From the NCBI GenBank assembly GCA_002685275.1, contig NYWX01000042.1, positions 1 through 48,316 on the forward strand: a stretch of 48,316 nt of DNA, given 5' to 3'. The notes under the pieces were generated by a model. The model did no database searches. It had not been told where the DNA came from and saw only the letters and a list, made by a program, of their open reading frames with translations. Both the position numbers and the translations under genes were made by a program. This DNA is from Gammaproteobacteria bacterium (GTDB taxonomy: Bacteria > Pseudomonadota > Gammaproteobacteria > Woeseiales > Woeseiaceae). Below, piece by piece: positions 26,082-36,387 of this stretch. How positions within the stretch are numbered: position 1 is the stretch's first letter; the number at the start of each line of letters is the position of its first letter.

Positions 26082-27406
26082 AAAAATTGGCTGCTGAAAA
26101 TGTAAGAGCAGTCTCTGCTGAGATTATTGATGCTGTGATTAATGGCGGTCAATCTCTAGATGCAGCAATTGCAAACAATGAAGTGCGTATTGCAGTAGAT
26201 GATCGACCACTTTTGAGAATGCTATCTTACGGCTGCTTAAGATACCGTTGGCAAATAGAATATTGGATAGAACAATTAATTAGTAAACCGCTTCGTAAGC
26301 GTGATCGAATCATAAATTCTTTGCTTGGAGTTGGTCTTTATCAACTTTATAAGTTAAACATTCCTAATTATGTTGTGGTTTCAGAAACTGTCGAAGCAGC
26401 TAAAAAGCTAAAACGTAAAGAACTGGCAGGCTTAGTAAATGCATGTCTAAGAAGGTTTGAGCGTGAAAATATAAGTAAGCTTGAAATCGAAGATGAACAA
26501 GCCAAGTGGAACCATCCATCTTGGATGATTGAGCTTATTAAAAAAGATTGGGCTTGTAATTGGCAAGAAATTCTAGAAGCCAATAATAAACGTGCACCGA
26601 TGTGGTTAAGAGTAAATGCATCAAAGTGTACTGTAGATCAATATATCGAAAGATTAAGCTCAGTAAATATTGAAGCTTATAAAATAGATGGTTTTGATAA
26701 TGCAGTCTGTTTAAAAAAACCACAGTTAGTAAGTGAACTTCCAGGTTTTGATTCAGGTGAGGTTTCAGTTCAGGATGCCGGTGCTCAAATTGCAGCGCAC
26801 TGGCTTTTAAAAGATGCAAAGAATAGTGTCTTAGATGCTTGTGCAGCGCCAGGTGGAAAAAGCAGTCATATCTTAGAAATTGCCGGAAATGATTTAAGTT
26901 TAGTTTCTATTGATATAAATCAATCACGTATTTTAAGCATACGCGAAAATTTTCGTAGAATTGGGAAAACTGCAACTATTTTAGAGGCTGATGCTTCAAA
27001 ACCTGAAGATTGGTGGGATGGTGTTAAATTTGAAGCAATTCTTCTTGACGCACCATGCTCATCTTCAGGCGTCATCCGAAGGCATCCAGATATAAAAACA
27101 TTACGTCGGTTAAGTGATCTTAAAAATCTCTCAAATTTACAACTTACCTTATTGAATAAACTTTGGGATTTGTTGTTGCCTGGCGGTACATTGTTATATG
27201 CCACTTGCTCAATCTTTTCAAAAGAAAATGATGAGGTAATTAGTGTGTTTTTAAGTAATCATGATGATGCTTTGGAAAACAAATTGTTGCCAAATAACAA
27301 CATCCGCGATTTAATGATAAAAAAAGAGTACGGTTTTCAAATTTTACCTGGTTTATTAGATTTAGATGGGTTTTATTATGCTGCTCTGAAAAAAATTGAA
27401 AAATAA
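26078..27406 (+). CDS. rsmB: 16S rRNA m5C967 methyltransferase
   Basis: A 442-residue SAM-dependent enzyme. The N-terminal NusB-like RNA-binding domain (about 1-140) is followed by the Fmu/Sun catalytic domain with SAM loop DACAAPGGKSSH. It has the two catalytic cysteines, C327 (DAPCSSSGV) and C377 (YATCS). The start is GTG 26078, overlapping the fmt stop (GTGA). Third gene of the def operon and followed after 14 bases by the DUF4390 gene. Confidence 0.95.
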   Translation: MKKLAAENVRAVSAEIIDAVINGGQSLDAAIANNEVRIAVDDRPLLRMLSYGCLRYRWQIEYWIEQLISKPLRKRDRIINSLLGVGLYQLYKLNIPNYVVVSETVEAAKKLKRKELAGLVNACLRRFERENISKLEIEDEQAKWNHPSWMIELIKKDWACNWQEILEANNKRAPMWLRVNASKCTVDQYIERLSSVNIEAYKIDGFDNAVCLKKPQLVSELPGFDSGEVSVQDAGAQIAAHWLLKDAKNSVLDACAAPGGKSSHILEIAGNDLSLVSIDINQSRILSIRENFRRIGKTATILEADASKPEDWWDGVKFEAILLDAPCSSSGVIRRHPDIKTLRRLSDLKNLSNLQLTLLNKLWDLLLPGGTLLYATCSIFSKENDEVISVFLSNHDDALENKLLPNNNIRDLMIKKEYGFQILPGLLDLDGFYYAALKKIEK

Positions 27407-27420
27407 CTTATAAGGTATAA

Positions 27421-28020
27421 ATGTTTTATCTTTATTCAACAAAGTTTCTTATTAGACAAATTTGCTTCTTATTATTTTTAGCAATATTTGTTTCAAGCAA
27501 ATGCCTTGCTGAGGAAGCTGTTGAGCGAGAGGGATATTTCGAGGTTCGTTCTGCTATAACTCAGCCAATTAATGATGTTCACACATTAGATGCCCGTTTA
27601 CAGCTTGTTTTAAGTAGTGAGGCGTTAGCTGCATTAGAAAGTGGTGTGTCATTAACCATTGAAATGCAAATACAGGTTATTCGTGTAAAACGCTTCTTTC
27701 CTGATAGTGTGGATGCGGAATTAGCTGTCCGTTATGCACTCGAATATAGACCACTTAGCCAACGATATATTGTAAAAAATCTTAATAGTGGTGATCAAGA
27801 TAGTTTTGCTACCCTTTATTCAGCACTTAATAGACTTGGACGAGTGCAAAACCTTCCAATTATTGATGATGCATTATTAATCACAGATAAATCGTATCGA
27901 GTGCGTTTACGAGCAATGCTTAACACACAGCAATATCCAGCATCATTAAGATTATTATTTTTTTGGCGCGGTCAGTGGCAACTTCAAAGTGAATGGTTTG
28001 AATGGCAGCTAGAACGCTAA
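27421..28020 (+). CDS. DUF4390 exported protein
   Basis: 199 residues with an N-terminal signal (hydrophobic 12-26, cleavage likely after CLAEE). The mature part reads LDARLQLVLSSEALAALESGVSLTIEMQIQV, then WFEW at the C-terminus, which matches the DUF4390 family. That family is regularly encoded just before the NtrY-like kinase in gammaproteobacteria and might be a periplasmic partner of it (inference). Its end overlaps ntrY by 19 bases, so the two are translationally linked. Confidence 0.85.
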   Translation: MFYLYSTKFLIRQICFLLFLAIFVSSKCLAEEAVEREGYFEVRSAITQPINDVHTLDARLQLVLSSEALAALESGVSLTIEMQIQVIRVKRFFPDSVDAELAVRYALEYRPLSQRYIVKNLNSGDQDSFATLYSALNRLGRVQNLPIIDDALLITDKSYRVRLRAMLNTQQYPASLRLLFFWRGQWQLQSEWFEWQLER

Positions 28021-30236
28021 AACGAATTATCTTTGCTTTAATGGGCGTAGCCAGCGTCTCACTAGTTTTAGCAGCGTTGTTTTTACTTACCCAAACGGTG
28101 CAACGATCTGATGATCTTGATCGCCTGCAAGACATCATTTTGATAATAAACGTAGCTGGTGGCCTGATCTTATTGCTTCTTCTAATAGCAAATCTTTGGA
28201 AGTTACTGCGAGATTATCGCGGCAACGTGCCTGGCGCAAAATTAAAAGCTCGCATGGTGGGAATGTTTGTTGGCCTGGCTGTACTGCCCCTGATTATAGT
28301 ATTTTATTTTTCAATTCAATTTATCAACCGTGGTATTGATAGTTGGTTTAATGTTCAAGTTGAAGAAGGTCTTGAGAATGCAATTAAACTTAGTCAAGCT
28401 GCAATTGAATTTCGTAAGCGTCAACATTTATATGCAACAACACAAGTCGCACAAAAACTAGCAGTCTTACCAGATCGTCAAGTGGTGTTTGAGTTGAGCT
28501 TGATGCGCAGGGAGAGCGGAGCTAGCGAGATGACTCTATACGGCGATAACAATAGAATGCTTGCTACTAGTTCAGATTCACCTACAGCTGCTTTCCCAAA
28601 ACCTTTAAGCGAAGAAGTTTCTCTACAGATACAACAAAAGCGACCATTTGTAAGTTTGGAGCCATTAAGTACAGGCACCTCTGAAATACGAACTGCAATT
28701 TCATTTATATACAGAGGAAATCAAGCTCGTAAAACTAGGGTTATTCAAGCTCATTTTCCTGTAGACGAGCGCCTTGGAGATATGATTGGCAGTGTTGAAA
28801 ATTCATTTTCAGAATATCAGCAACTTGTTTTTTTTCGTGAAGACCTGAAAGATTTACTAACCATCACGTTAACGTTTGTTTTATTGTTGAGTTTATTAGC
28901 AGCACTTTATGGGGCCTTTGTTTTATCACGGAGATTAGTTGCTCCAATTCAAGATTTAGTAGCAGGCACACAAGCTGTTGCAATGGGAAATTTTGATACT
29001 CGCTTACCAACGCCAGCTCGAGATGAAATTGGATTTTTGGTGAGTTCATTTAATGATATGACCCAACGTCTCGCTACAGCGCGTCATGAGGCAACGCTAA
29101 GTCAAGCTTTAATTGAAGCAGAGCGAACTAATTTGGAGGTAATTCTAGCTAGACTATCCACTGGTGTTCTTGCGCTTGAATCTGATTTAAAAATACGTAC
29201 AGCTAATCAAGCATCTGGCTCTATTTTAGGGATTAATTTGGAAGCCAAAGTTGGAAAATCAATTAGAAAAATTTCTAAGGGCAAGCCACTAATGGAGCAG
29301 TTTGTTGAGATTGTTTGTGGCCACCTTGATGCTGGTGAAACTGAATGGCGCGAACAAATTGTACTACGTGAAGAAATAGGTAGACGCGTATTAACTTGTG
29401 CTTGCATAACATTGCCTAATGATGAAAATAATGCAGCTGGATTTGTAATTGTTTTTGACGATATCACCGCTCTATTACAGGCCCAACGTGATGCTGCGTG
29501 GGGCGAGGTTGCTCGTAGACTTGCACATGAAATAAAAAATCCATTAACTCCAATTCAATTATCCGCAGAGCGTATGCGTCGCAAATACTTGAGCTCCATG
29601 GACGAGGAGGAAGCTCAAATACTTGATCGAGCAACACATACAATTGTGCAACAAGTTGAGGCAATGAAGGAAATGGTCAATGCCTTTGGTGATTATGCTC
29701 GAGCACCTATTATGGATATTAGTTTTTTTGACATTGATAAACTTGCTCATGAAATTGTGGATTTATATAGAGCTCAGGAAAATGAAGTTTCAATTTCTCT
29801 GACATCAGACTCAACAATATCTTTGGTTGAAGGTGATGTAGGGCGTGTGCGTCAGATCTTTCATAATCTTATTCGTAATGCTGTCGAAGCATTAGAAGGG
29901 ACTGTTGATGGTTGCATTGATGTGCAAATTGGTGCAGCTGAAATCGATAATATAAAAATGGTTCAAATACGTGTAGAGGATAATGGTCCAGGGTTCAAAA
30001 CTGAATCAGTTAATCAAATCTTTGACCCATATGTGACCACTAAACCAAAAGGAACAGGTTTAGGTCTTGCAATAGTAAAGAAATTAGTAGAAGAGCATAT
30101 TGGCACAATTAGTGCTAAAAACAGAAAGAATGGCGGTGCCATGATTAACATATATCTGCCGTTAAACGAGGCTTCAAGAGAAAAGATGATTGCTAGGTCG
30201 CCAGGAAGATCTGAAGCTAGGAGGGGCCAAGTATGA
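28002..30236 (+). CDS. ntrY: NtrY-like membrane sensor histidine kinase
   Basis: 744 residues. The N-terminus has three hydrophobic segments (about 8-30, 45-68, 85-105), a periplasmic sensor part, and a fourth helix at about 285-308. A HAMP domain follows at 310-362, then a PAS domain near 375-490. The kinase core has phospho-acceptor H509 (LAHEIKNPLTPIQL), N-box NLIRNAVEALEG, G1 VEDNGPGF and G2 GTGLGLAIVKKL. NtrY kinases respond to redox or nitrogen state in other bacteria; the signal here is unknown. The stop overlaps ntrX (ATGA). Confidence 0.9.
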   Translation: MAARTLKRIIFALMGVASVSLVLAALFLLTQTVQRSDDLDRLQDIILIINVAGGLILLLLLIANLWKLLRDYRGNVPGAKLKARMVGMFVGLAVLPLIIVFYFSIQFINRGIDSWFNVQVEEGLENAIKLSQAAIEFRKRQHLYATTQVAQKLAVLPDRQVVFELSLMRRESGASEMTLYGDNNRMLATSSDSPTAAFPKPLSEEVSLQIQQKRPFVSLEPLSTGTSEIRTAISFIYRGNQARKTRVIQAHFPVDERLGDMIGSVENSFSEYQQLVFFREDLKDLLTITLTFVLLLSLLAALYGAFVLSRRLVAPIQDLVAGTQAVAMGNFDTRLPTPARDEIGFLVSSFNDMTQRLATARHEATLSQALIEAERTNLEVILARLSTGVLALESDLKIRTANQASGSILGINLEAKVGKSIRKISKGKPLMEQFVEIVCGHLDAGETEWREQIVLREEIGRRVLTCACITLPNDENNAAGFVIVFDDITALLQAQRDAAWGEVARRLAHEIKNPLTPIQLSAERMRRKYLSSMDEEEAQILDRATHTIVQQVEAMKEMVNAFGDYARAPIMDISFFDIDKLAHEIVDLYRAQENEVSISLTSDSTISLVEGDVGRVRQIFHNLIRNAVEALEGTVDGCIDVQIGAAEIDNIKMVQIRVEDNGPGFKTESVNQIFDPYVTTKPKGTGLGLAIVKKLVEEHIGTISAKNRKNGGAMINIYLPLNEASREKMIARSPGRSEARRGQV

Positions 30237-31600
30237 ATAATCCTCATGTATTAGTTGTAGATGATGAAGCTGATATTCGGGCATCAATACAAGACATTCT
30301 TGGAGATGAAGGTTATCAAGTAACAATTGCTGCAGATGCAAGTGAAGCTCGCATTGCTCATGAAAATAGGAAATTCGATTTAATTTTATTGGACATCTGG
30401 ATGCCAGATACAGATGGTATTACTTTGCTTCGGGAATGGTCTGATAAAGGCTATCTTAATTGTCCGGTAGTAATAATGTCTGGCCATGGAACTGTTGACA
30501 CGGCTGTTGAAGCAACAAGATTAGGTGCTTTTGACTTTGTTGAAAAACCCCTTTCCCTTGCAAAATTACTTCGTACGGTAGAGGCAGCACTTAATTCTTC
30601 TGGAATGCTTTCAAAAGCAGTTAACAACCTTTCACCCTCTTTGCTTGCTCCTGTTGGTAGAAGCAAAGTTATGAAATCCCTTCGTGAGCGCCTTCAGCAA
30701 TATGCTAATCATGATGGAGCAGTTTTAGTTGTAGGCGAACCAGGAACGGGTCGCGGTGCTTTCGCGCGTTATATTCATGCGCTAAGTAAGCGAGCAAATG
30801 ATCCAATAATCAATGTTACGGCCGCTTCATTAACTGAATCTAATGCCGAAGAAAAACTATTTGGCCATGAAAATAATGGTGAAATATCCATTGGTTTATT
30901 GGAAAGCGCATACGGTGGTACCCTGGTATTTGATGAAATTTCAGACCTTGATAATAAAGTTCAAAAAATTATATTGGGCGTTCTTGAGGAAGGACAATTC
31001 AAGCGTGTTAGTGGGTTTGGCTCCATAAAGCTTAATGCAAGAATTGTTGCAACTGTAAATGAAAAATATGAACTTTATCTAACAAATGGAAATTTGCGAA
31101 AAGATCTTGTTTCAAAAATAAATACCTTCAACCTTCAGGTTCCGCCGCTTAGAGAGTATTCAGAAGATGTACCAGAATTATTAAGCTATTACGTAGATAA
31201 GCTTGTAGATGTTGAGCAATTAACATTTCGTCGATTTAGTGTTGCAGCACAAAACCGACTTCGTAACTATCCATGGCCCGATAATATTCGTGAATTAAAG
31301 TATCTTGTACGTCTATTATTATCATCAGGAAAAGAAGATGATATTTCTATAGAAGAGGTTGAAACTGAGATTAGCAAGGCTATCCCTAGTGATGTGCCTC
31401 TTGTTAAGCAAGATCTTTTATCTCTTACATTGCGAGAAGCACGTGAGAAATTTGAGCGCTCATATCTTCAACAACAACTTGTATTATGTGATGGCAAGGT
31501 TGGGCAATTAGCAAAACGAGTAGGCATGGAGAGAACCCACCTTTACAGAAAACTAAGATCATTGGGCGTGGACTTTAAGTCAGCTGGAAATGATGGCTAA
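30233..31600 (+). CDS. ntrX: NtrX-like response regulator lacking the GAFTGA motif
   Basis: 455 residues: receiver domain (1-120) with phospho-acceptor D54 (LLDIWMPDTDG), central AAA+ domain (about 140-380) and a Fis-type helix-turn-helix at the end (GQLAKRVGMERTHLYRKL). The AAA+ domain is unusual. The Walker A reads GEPGTGRGAF, with arginine in place of the usual lysine, and the GAFTGA loop that contacts sigma-54 is absent (LFGHENNGEISIG continues straight to the Walker B region LVFDE). Loss of GAFTGA is known in some NtrX proteins, which then act without sigma-54. It is the partner of the adjacent kinase. Confidence 0.9.
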   Translation: MNNPHVLVVDDEADIRASIQDILGDEGYQVTIAADASEARIAHENRKFDLILLDIWMPDTDGITLLREWSDKGYLNCPVVIMSGHGTVDTAVEATRLGAFDFVEKPLSLAKLLRTVEAALNSSGMLSKAVNNLSPSLLAPVGRSKVMKSLRERLQQYANHDGAVLVVGEPGTGRGAFARYIHALSKRANDPIINVTAASLTESNAEEKLFGHENNGEISIGLLESAYGGTLVFDEISDLDNKVQKIILGVLEEGQFKRVSGFGSIKLNARIVATVNEKYELYLTNGNLRKDLVSKINTFNLQVPPLREYSEDVPELLSYYVDKLVDVEQLTFRRFSVAAQNRLRNYPWPDNIRELKYLVRLLLSSGKEDDISIEEVETEISKAIPSDVPLVKQDLLSLTLREAREKFERSYLQQQLVLCDGKVGQLAKRVGMERTHLYRKLRSLGVDFKSAGNDG

Positions 31601-31622
31601 TTTTTCCACAATGTAAATTAAA

Positions 31623-32189
31623 TTAATCACCAATCTTGATGTGCATAACATCAATCTCTGCTCTCCAAAGAATTTCCCTTAATTTATTTAGTTCCTCAAG
31701 GTTACCAATAGGTCCAATAAAGACCCTAAAAAAATTTCTATCATTTACTATTGCATGCTGAATATGTGAGTTGATCTTATGCAATTTGAGTTCAGCGCTT
31801 CTTCTATCAGCATCAAAGCGTGTCGAGAAAGCTCCTGCTTGTAAAAGATAAACTCCAGGGTTACTTATCGTATCTGGTTTTATGTTTAGATTAGGAGATG
31901 AATCTTCATCTGTAATGATTATCTCAAAAGCTGGCAACATCTTATAAAAATCAAAGCGATCTTCAATAAATTTTTCTTTCATATTTTTATTTAATTTAGG
32001 TTTCAAATCTTTTTCTTTTGAATTTCGAATTTCTATAGGAGCTTCAACTGAATTGCTCTCTTTGATTATTAGCTTGTTATCTTTGATATAAATTGACAAA
32101 GTTAAAGAAAGTCCAATCAATAAACCAAAAAACATCCATAACCAACCTGGGTAACCTTTCTTTTTTTTATAGCGATTAATATTTTTCAT
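31623..32189 (-). CDS. FtsN-like SPOR-domain membrane protein
   Basis: 188 residues: basic cytoplasmic N-terminus, one transmembrane helix (about 15-35), a linker, and a C-terminal SPOR domain (about 110-188) with VYLLQAGAFSTRFDADRR and FFRVFIGPIG. SPOR domains bind denuded peptidoglycan at the division site. It lies 9 bases after argS, the place where gammaproteobacteria usually carry ftsN or a SPOR gene, although hslVU does not follow here. It converges with ntrX. Confidence 0.85.
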   Translation of the reverse strand: MKNINRYKKKKGYPGWLWMFFGLLIGLSLTLSIYIKDNKLIIKESNSVEAPIEIRNSKEKDLKPKLNKNMKEKFIEDRFDFYKMLPAFEIIITDEDSSPNLNIKPDTISNPGVYLLQAGAFSTRFDADRRSAELKLHKINSHIQHAIVNDRNFFRVFIGPIGNLEELNKLREILWRAEIDVMHIKIGD

Positions 32190-32198
32190 GAACTTTTA

Positions 32199-33950
32199 TT
32201 ACATTTTTTCTGGTGCAGATACACCAAGGATGTCTAATCCATTTGCAATAACACATTTAATTGCAGCATATAATGTAAGACGCGCATTACGAAGCTCTTC
32301 GTCGTCAACTAAAACTTTATTAGCATTGTAGTTAGAGTGAAAATAACCTACGAGGTCAAGCAAATAACGCACTAATATTTGCGGAGCTCGATTTTTTGCA
32401 GCAAGTTCAATAATTTCTGGAAATTGACATAACGCTGACATTAGCAATTTTTCATGCTCATTAACTAATGTTGATAACCCTCTCTTTTTCTGATCAACAT
32501 GCCAATTCATTTTTAGTTCTTCTGCTTTTTTAAACACCCTAGATATTCTGGCGTGAGCATATTGAATATAAAAAACTGGATTATCATTTGACTGCATCTT
32601 AGCAACATCAAGATCAAAGTCTAAATGTTGGTCATTAGAACGCATTACGTAATAAAAACGAGCGGCATCATTACCTACTTCAGCACGAAGTTGTCGCAAT
32701 GTATCGAACTGACCTGAACGAGTCGACATTTGCATTTTTTCTCCATTGCGATACAAAGAAACAAATTGGACAAGCTCTACTTCTAAATCACTCCCTTGAT
32801 GACCTATTGCTTCGAGACCAGCTTGTAGTCGACTTATATATCCATGATGATCAGAACCAAGGATATTCAATAAATGATCGAAACCACGACTTCGTTTATC
32901 AAAGTGGTAAGCAATATCAGAAGCAAAGTATGTTTTCATACCATTTGCTCTAATAACAACGCGGTCTTTATCGTCACCATACTGAGTTGCTGAAAACCAA
33001 GTGGCACCATCTTTTTTGTATAACATTCCTTTCTTTCTTAGCATTTCTAATGCGGTATCAATTCGTCCAGTATCAGCTAAACTTCTCTCGGAATACCAAT
33101 TATCAAATAACACACCAAATTCTTTTAGATCATCTTTAATCTCATTTTGAATTGAATTGAGCGCGTGGCAGCAAATCTGATCAAAGTTTGCATCTCCTAA
33201 TATTTTTTTTGCATTAACCGTTAATGCATCAATATATATATCTGCATTACCCTCAGGCATATCTTTTGGCAAACCATCTAATATATCTTTTAATTTTGGA
33301 GTTACGAAAACGGCAGTACCAATTTCGTTAGCAATATTATTTATATATTTACCGTGATAACCCCCAGTAGGAAATGGAATTTCTAATTCAATTGATTGTA
33401 GCCACCGGATCCAAACGCTAGTCCCAAGGATATCTATTTGTCTTCCAGCGTCATTAACATAATATTCACGATAAACTTCATAGCCAGCAGCTTCTAATAA
33501 ATTGCCAACAGAAGCACCATATGCTGCATGTCGTCCATGACCCACATGCAGTGGTCCTGTTGGGTTCGCAGATATAAATTCTAGTAAAATTTTTGGGGAA
33601 TTTCTTTTTGACTGGCGACCATATAATTTTCCATATTTAAGGATATTATCAAACTCCTCATGGAAAGCTTGTGGACTTAAATAAAAATTTATAAAACCCG
33701 GTCCAGCAATTTCAATTTTTAGAATTTTATTATTTTTATCAATTGCTTTAATAATATCAACTGCTATCTCCCTAGGTTTTTTGTGAACGCTACCTGCAAG
33801 TTGCATTGCAATATTACAAGCGAAATCCCCATGTTGATTATTACGCGATCTTTCAACTGTTGTTTCAATTGATATCTTTGTTGCCGCTTCTGATAGATCA
33901 GGAAGTTTTTGAAGAGATTTTTGGATTAATTTTATAATAATTTTTTTCAT
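32199..33950 (-). CDS. argS: arginyl-tRNA synthetase
   Basis: A 583-residue class I synthetase charging tRNA-Arg. The N-terminal additional domain (1-110) precedes the Rossmann core with HVGH at 135-138. The KMSKS-like loop is QMSTRSG, the degenerate form common in bacterial ArgRS. The C-terminal DALR anticodon-binding domain begins around NPVFYIQYAHARI. The order priA-argS-SPOR on one strand is standard for gammaproteobacteria. Confidence 0.95.
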   Translation of the reverse strand: MKKIIIKLIQKSLQKLPDLSEAATKISIETTVERSRNNQHGDFACNIAMQLAGSVHKKPREIAVDIIKAIDKNNKILKIEIAGPGFINFYLSPQAFHEEFDNILKYGKLYGRQSKRNSPKILLEFISANPTGPLHVGHGRHAAYGASVGNLLEAAGYEVYREYYVNDAGRQIDILGTSVWIRWLQSIELEIPFPTGGYHGKYINNIANEIGTAVFVTPKLKDILDGLPKDMPEGNADIYIDALTVNAKKILGDANFDQICCHALNSIQNEIKDDLKEFGVLFDNWYSERSLADTGRIDTALEMLRKKGMLYKKDGATWFSATQYGDDKDRVVIRANGMKTYFASDIAYHFDKRSRGFDHLLNILGSDHHGYISRLQAGLEAIGHQGSDLEVELVQFVSLYRNGEKMQMSTRSGQFDTLRQLRAEVGNDAARFYYVMRSNDQHLDFDLDVAKMQSNDNPVFYIQYAHARISRVFKKAEELKMNWHVDQKKRGLSTLVNEHEKLLMSALCQFPEIIELAAKNRAPQILVRYLLDLVGYFHSNYNANKVLVDDEELRNARLTLYAAIKCVIANGLDILGVSAPEKM

Positions 33951-34014
33951 TGTTTCTCAAATTTTAAAGCAAAATGAAGATTCTACTCGTATATAAGTAG
34001 CTGTATAGGTCTAC

Positions 34015-36222
34015 TTAAAAAAGTTCAATCGGATCAACGTCAATAGACCAGCGAGTTTTTCGACTTACAAGATCATTTTCCATCATATATCGTATTTCTC
34101 TTAAAGAATGATGCAAAGTTGCACGATCATTACTTTGCAATAATAGTTGAGTTCTATAACGACCCGCTTTACGAGCCATTGGAGCTTCTACTGGGCCTAG
34201 AACCTTTAATTTTGAGTCAGTATTATTTTTTAAACTTTCTTTTATTCTATTTAAAAAACTGAAAGAATCAGAATATTGATAAGCGGCAGACCGTATCAGA
34301 GCAAGATAAGTAAACGGCGGCCAATGAGTGCTTTCTCGTTCAGCTAATGCAATCTCAGATATTTTTTTATATCCACCATTGAGTAAAGTATGCCAAAATT
34401 TATTTTCAGGAAAAGCGGTTTGGATGAGAACTTTCCCGACACTATCAGCGCGACCAGCGCGACCAGCAACCTGGATAATTGATTGAGCCATGCGTTCCCC
34501 ACAGCGAAAATCTGTACCGAATAGCCCTTGATCAGCATTAATTATGCCGACCAATGTAAGAGTTGGAAAATGATGACCCTTTGATAGCATTTGTGTTCCA
34601 ACTAAAATATCTGCTTCACCTGAATTAGCACTTTGTATTGCTTTATCTAGTGAGCCCCTTACTTGTGTAGTATCGCTATCAATCCGTTTTACTGTTGCTT
34701 TTGGAAAACGATTTTTGAGAGCTTCTTCAATTCTTTCGGTTCCTTCACCTAAAGGTTTGACAACTTCACCGCATTTTTCGCATTTTTTAACTAAATGCCG
34801 AATGTCACCACAATGGTGGCAACGTAACTGCTGACTTTTTAAATGAACTGTTAATCTAGAATCACAGCGTTCACAATAAACAATATGTCCACAAGATTTA
34901 CAAATTAATGCAGGTGCAAAGCCACGACGATTTAAAAAAATCAAAACTTGTTCTTGTTTATCTAAAGTTTTCTGTATTTCTTGTGATAAAGGTTCGCTTA
35001 TTCCATCTTCTGTGGGGGAGCGAGAAATATCTATTAAATTAAAAGTAGGTGGTTTTGCTTCACCAGCACGTATTGGTAAAATTAAATGTTTATATACTTC
35101 ATTTCTACAATGTTGAAGCATCTCAAGAGATGGGGTTGCGCTTCCTAAAATGATTGGAATATTTTGATTCTTAGCTCTTACAATCGCAAGATCGCGGGCT
35201 GAGTAACGAAGTCCTTCTTGTTGTTTAAACGACTGATCATGCTCTTCATCAACTATTATTAGGCCAAGCTCTTTCATAGGTGTAAAAATTGCTGAGCGCG
35301 TACCAACAACAAGTTTTGATGCCCCTGACTGAGCTGCACGCCAAGCATCTAGTCTTATACGATCTTTTAATCCTGAATGTAGTAATGCTGGCTTTATTCC
35401 GAGGCGATTAGAAAGTCTTTTAACAAGCTGTGGCGTCAAGCCAATTTCAGGAACCAAAACAAGAACCTGCTTGCCTTGTTCAAGGATATCTTTAATTCGT
35501 TGTAAATAAACTTCTGTTTTACCGCTGCCTGTAACTCCATCTAATAAATAGACATCAAAACTATTTTTAAGACGTAATTCAGATAAAGCATTTTTTTGAT
35601 ATCTATTCAGAGAAAAAACTGGTTCATTTAGAATTTTTACTTTCTCTTTTAATTTCTCGGCACTACATTCAAATAAAGATATTAAATCTTTTTTTAATAA
35701 ACCATCTTTTGCATTTCGCCAACCCGGAAAAATTTCATTTAATTGATCTTTATCTAAACCGTCTTGGCCGGCATTACGTAAAATTTTTAATAATTTTGCT
35801 TGTTTAGGTGCGCGTTTTTTTAAGCTTTGAATATCAATAGAGCGGCTTTCTTGATTTGTAGAATATTTTATAATATTTGAATGAAATGATTTACCTTGGC
35901 GCAACAAAATTGGAAGTGCTGCAGCAACAACTTCACCAATAGGGTGATGATAATAATTACTTGTAAATTTTATCAACCATATGGTTTCTTTAAAAAAAAT
36001 TGGTTCACTATCAAGAATTTTTATACATTGTTTGAGTTTTTTGTTAGGTATTTCGGAATGATCAGCAAAACCTACTATCAAACCAACTTTTTGCTGTTTC
36101 CCAAAAGGCACCAATACACGTTGACCAATTTCTGGTAAGGGCCCAAAAGATGGAGCCCAGTAGTCAAATTCGCGCGATAGAGGAACATTAATAGCAATTT
36201 TAAGTATGGATTTTTTTCTCAC
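34015..36222 (-). CDS. priA: primosomal replication helicase
   Basis: A 735-residue replication-restart helicase. The N-terminal 3'-DNA-end binding domain begins ILKIAINVPLSREFDYW. Helicase motifs are GVTGSGKTEVYLQ (Walker A) and IIVDEEHD (DEEH box). A zinc module of eight cysteines (CKSCG, YCERC, CHHCG, CEKCG) follows, then LSKGHHFPTLTLVG and VAGRAGRA. The start is GTG at 36222; the family N-terminus fits it. It is divergent from pntA. Confidence 0.94.
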   Translation of the reverse strand: MRKKSILKIAINVPLSREFDYWAPSFGPLPEIGQRVLVPFGKQQKVGLIVGFADHSEIPNKKLKQCIKILDSEPIFFKETIWLIKFTSNYYHHPIGEVVAAALPILLRQGKSFHSNIIKYSTNQESRSIDIQSLKKRAPKQAKLLKILRNAGQDGLDKDQLNEIFPGWRNAKDGLLKKDLISLFECSAEKLKEKVKILNEPVFSLNRYQKNALSELRLKNSFDVYLLDGVTGSGKTEVYLQRIKDILEQGKQVLVLVPEIGLTPQLVKRLSNRLGIKPALLHSGLKDRIRLDAWRAAQSGASKLVVGTRSAIFTPMKELGLIIVDEEHDQSFKQQEGLRYSARDLAIVRAKNQNIPIILGSATPSLEMLQHCRNEVYKHLILPIRAGEAKPPTFNLIDISRSPTEDGISEPLSQEIQKTLDKQEQVLIFLNRRGFAPALICKSCGHIVYCERCDSRLTVHLKSQQLRCHHCGDIRHLVKKCEKCGEVVKPLGEGTERIEEALKNRFPKATVKRIDSDTTQVRGSLDKAIQSANSGEADILVGTQMLSKGHHFPTLTLVGIINADQGLFGTDFRCGERMAQSIIQVAGRAGRADSVGKVLIQTAFPENKFWHTLLNGGYKKISEIALAERESTHWPPFTYLALIRSAAYQYSDSFSFLNRIKESLKNNTDSKLKVLGPVEAPMARKAGRYRTQLLLQSNDRATLHHSLREIRYMMENDLVSRKTRWSIDVDPIELF

Positions 36223-36387
36223 AATTCTTTTATTATCTTTAGGACAAATATTATTTTTAACATGGTATGTCGCTTAATCAATATTTGCGAGCTTCAAAAA
36301 ACTAATACTTGATGAATATTTTTCAGAGTTTCTTTGTACCTGCTGCTTTCCTCCGTTAGAATTCCTAGTTATAAATGGAGAAATTTT

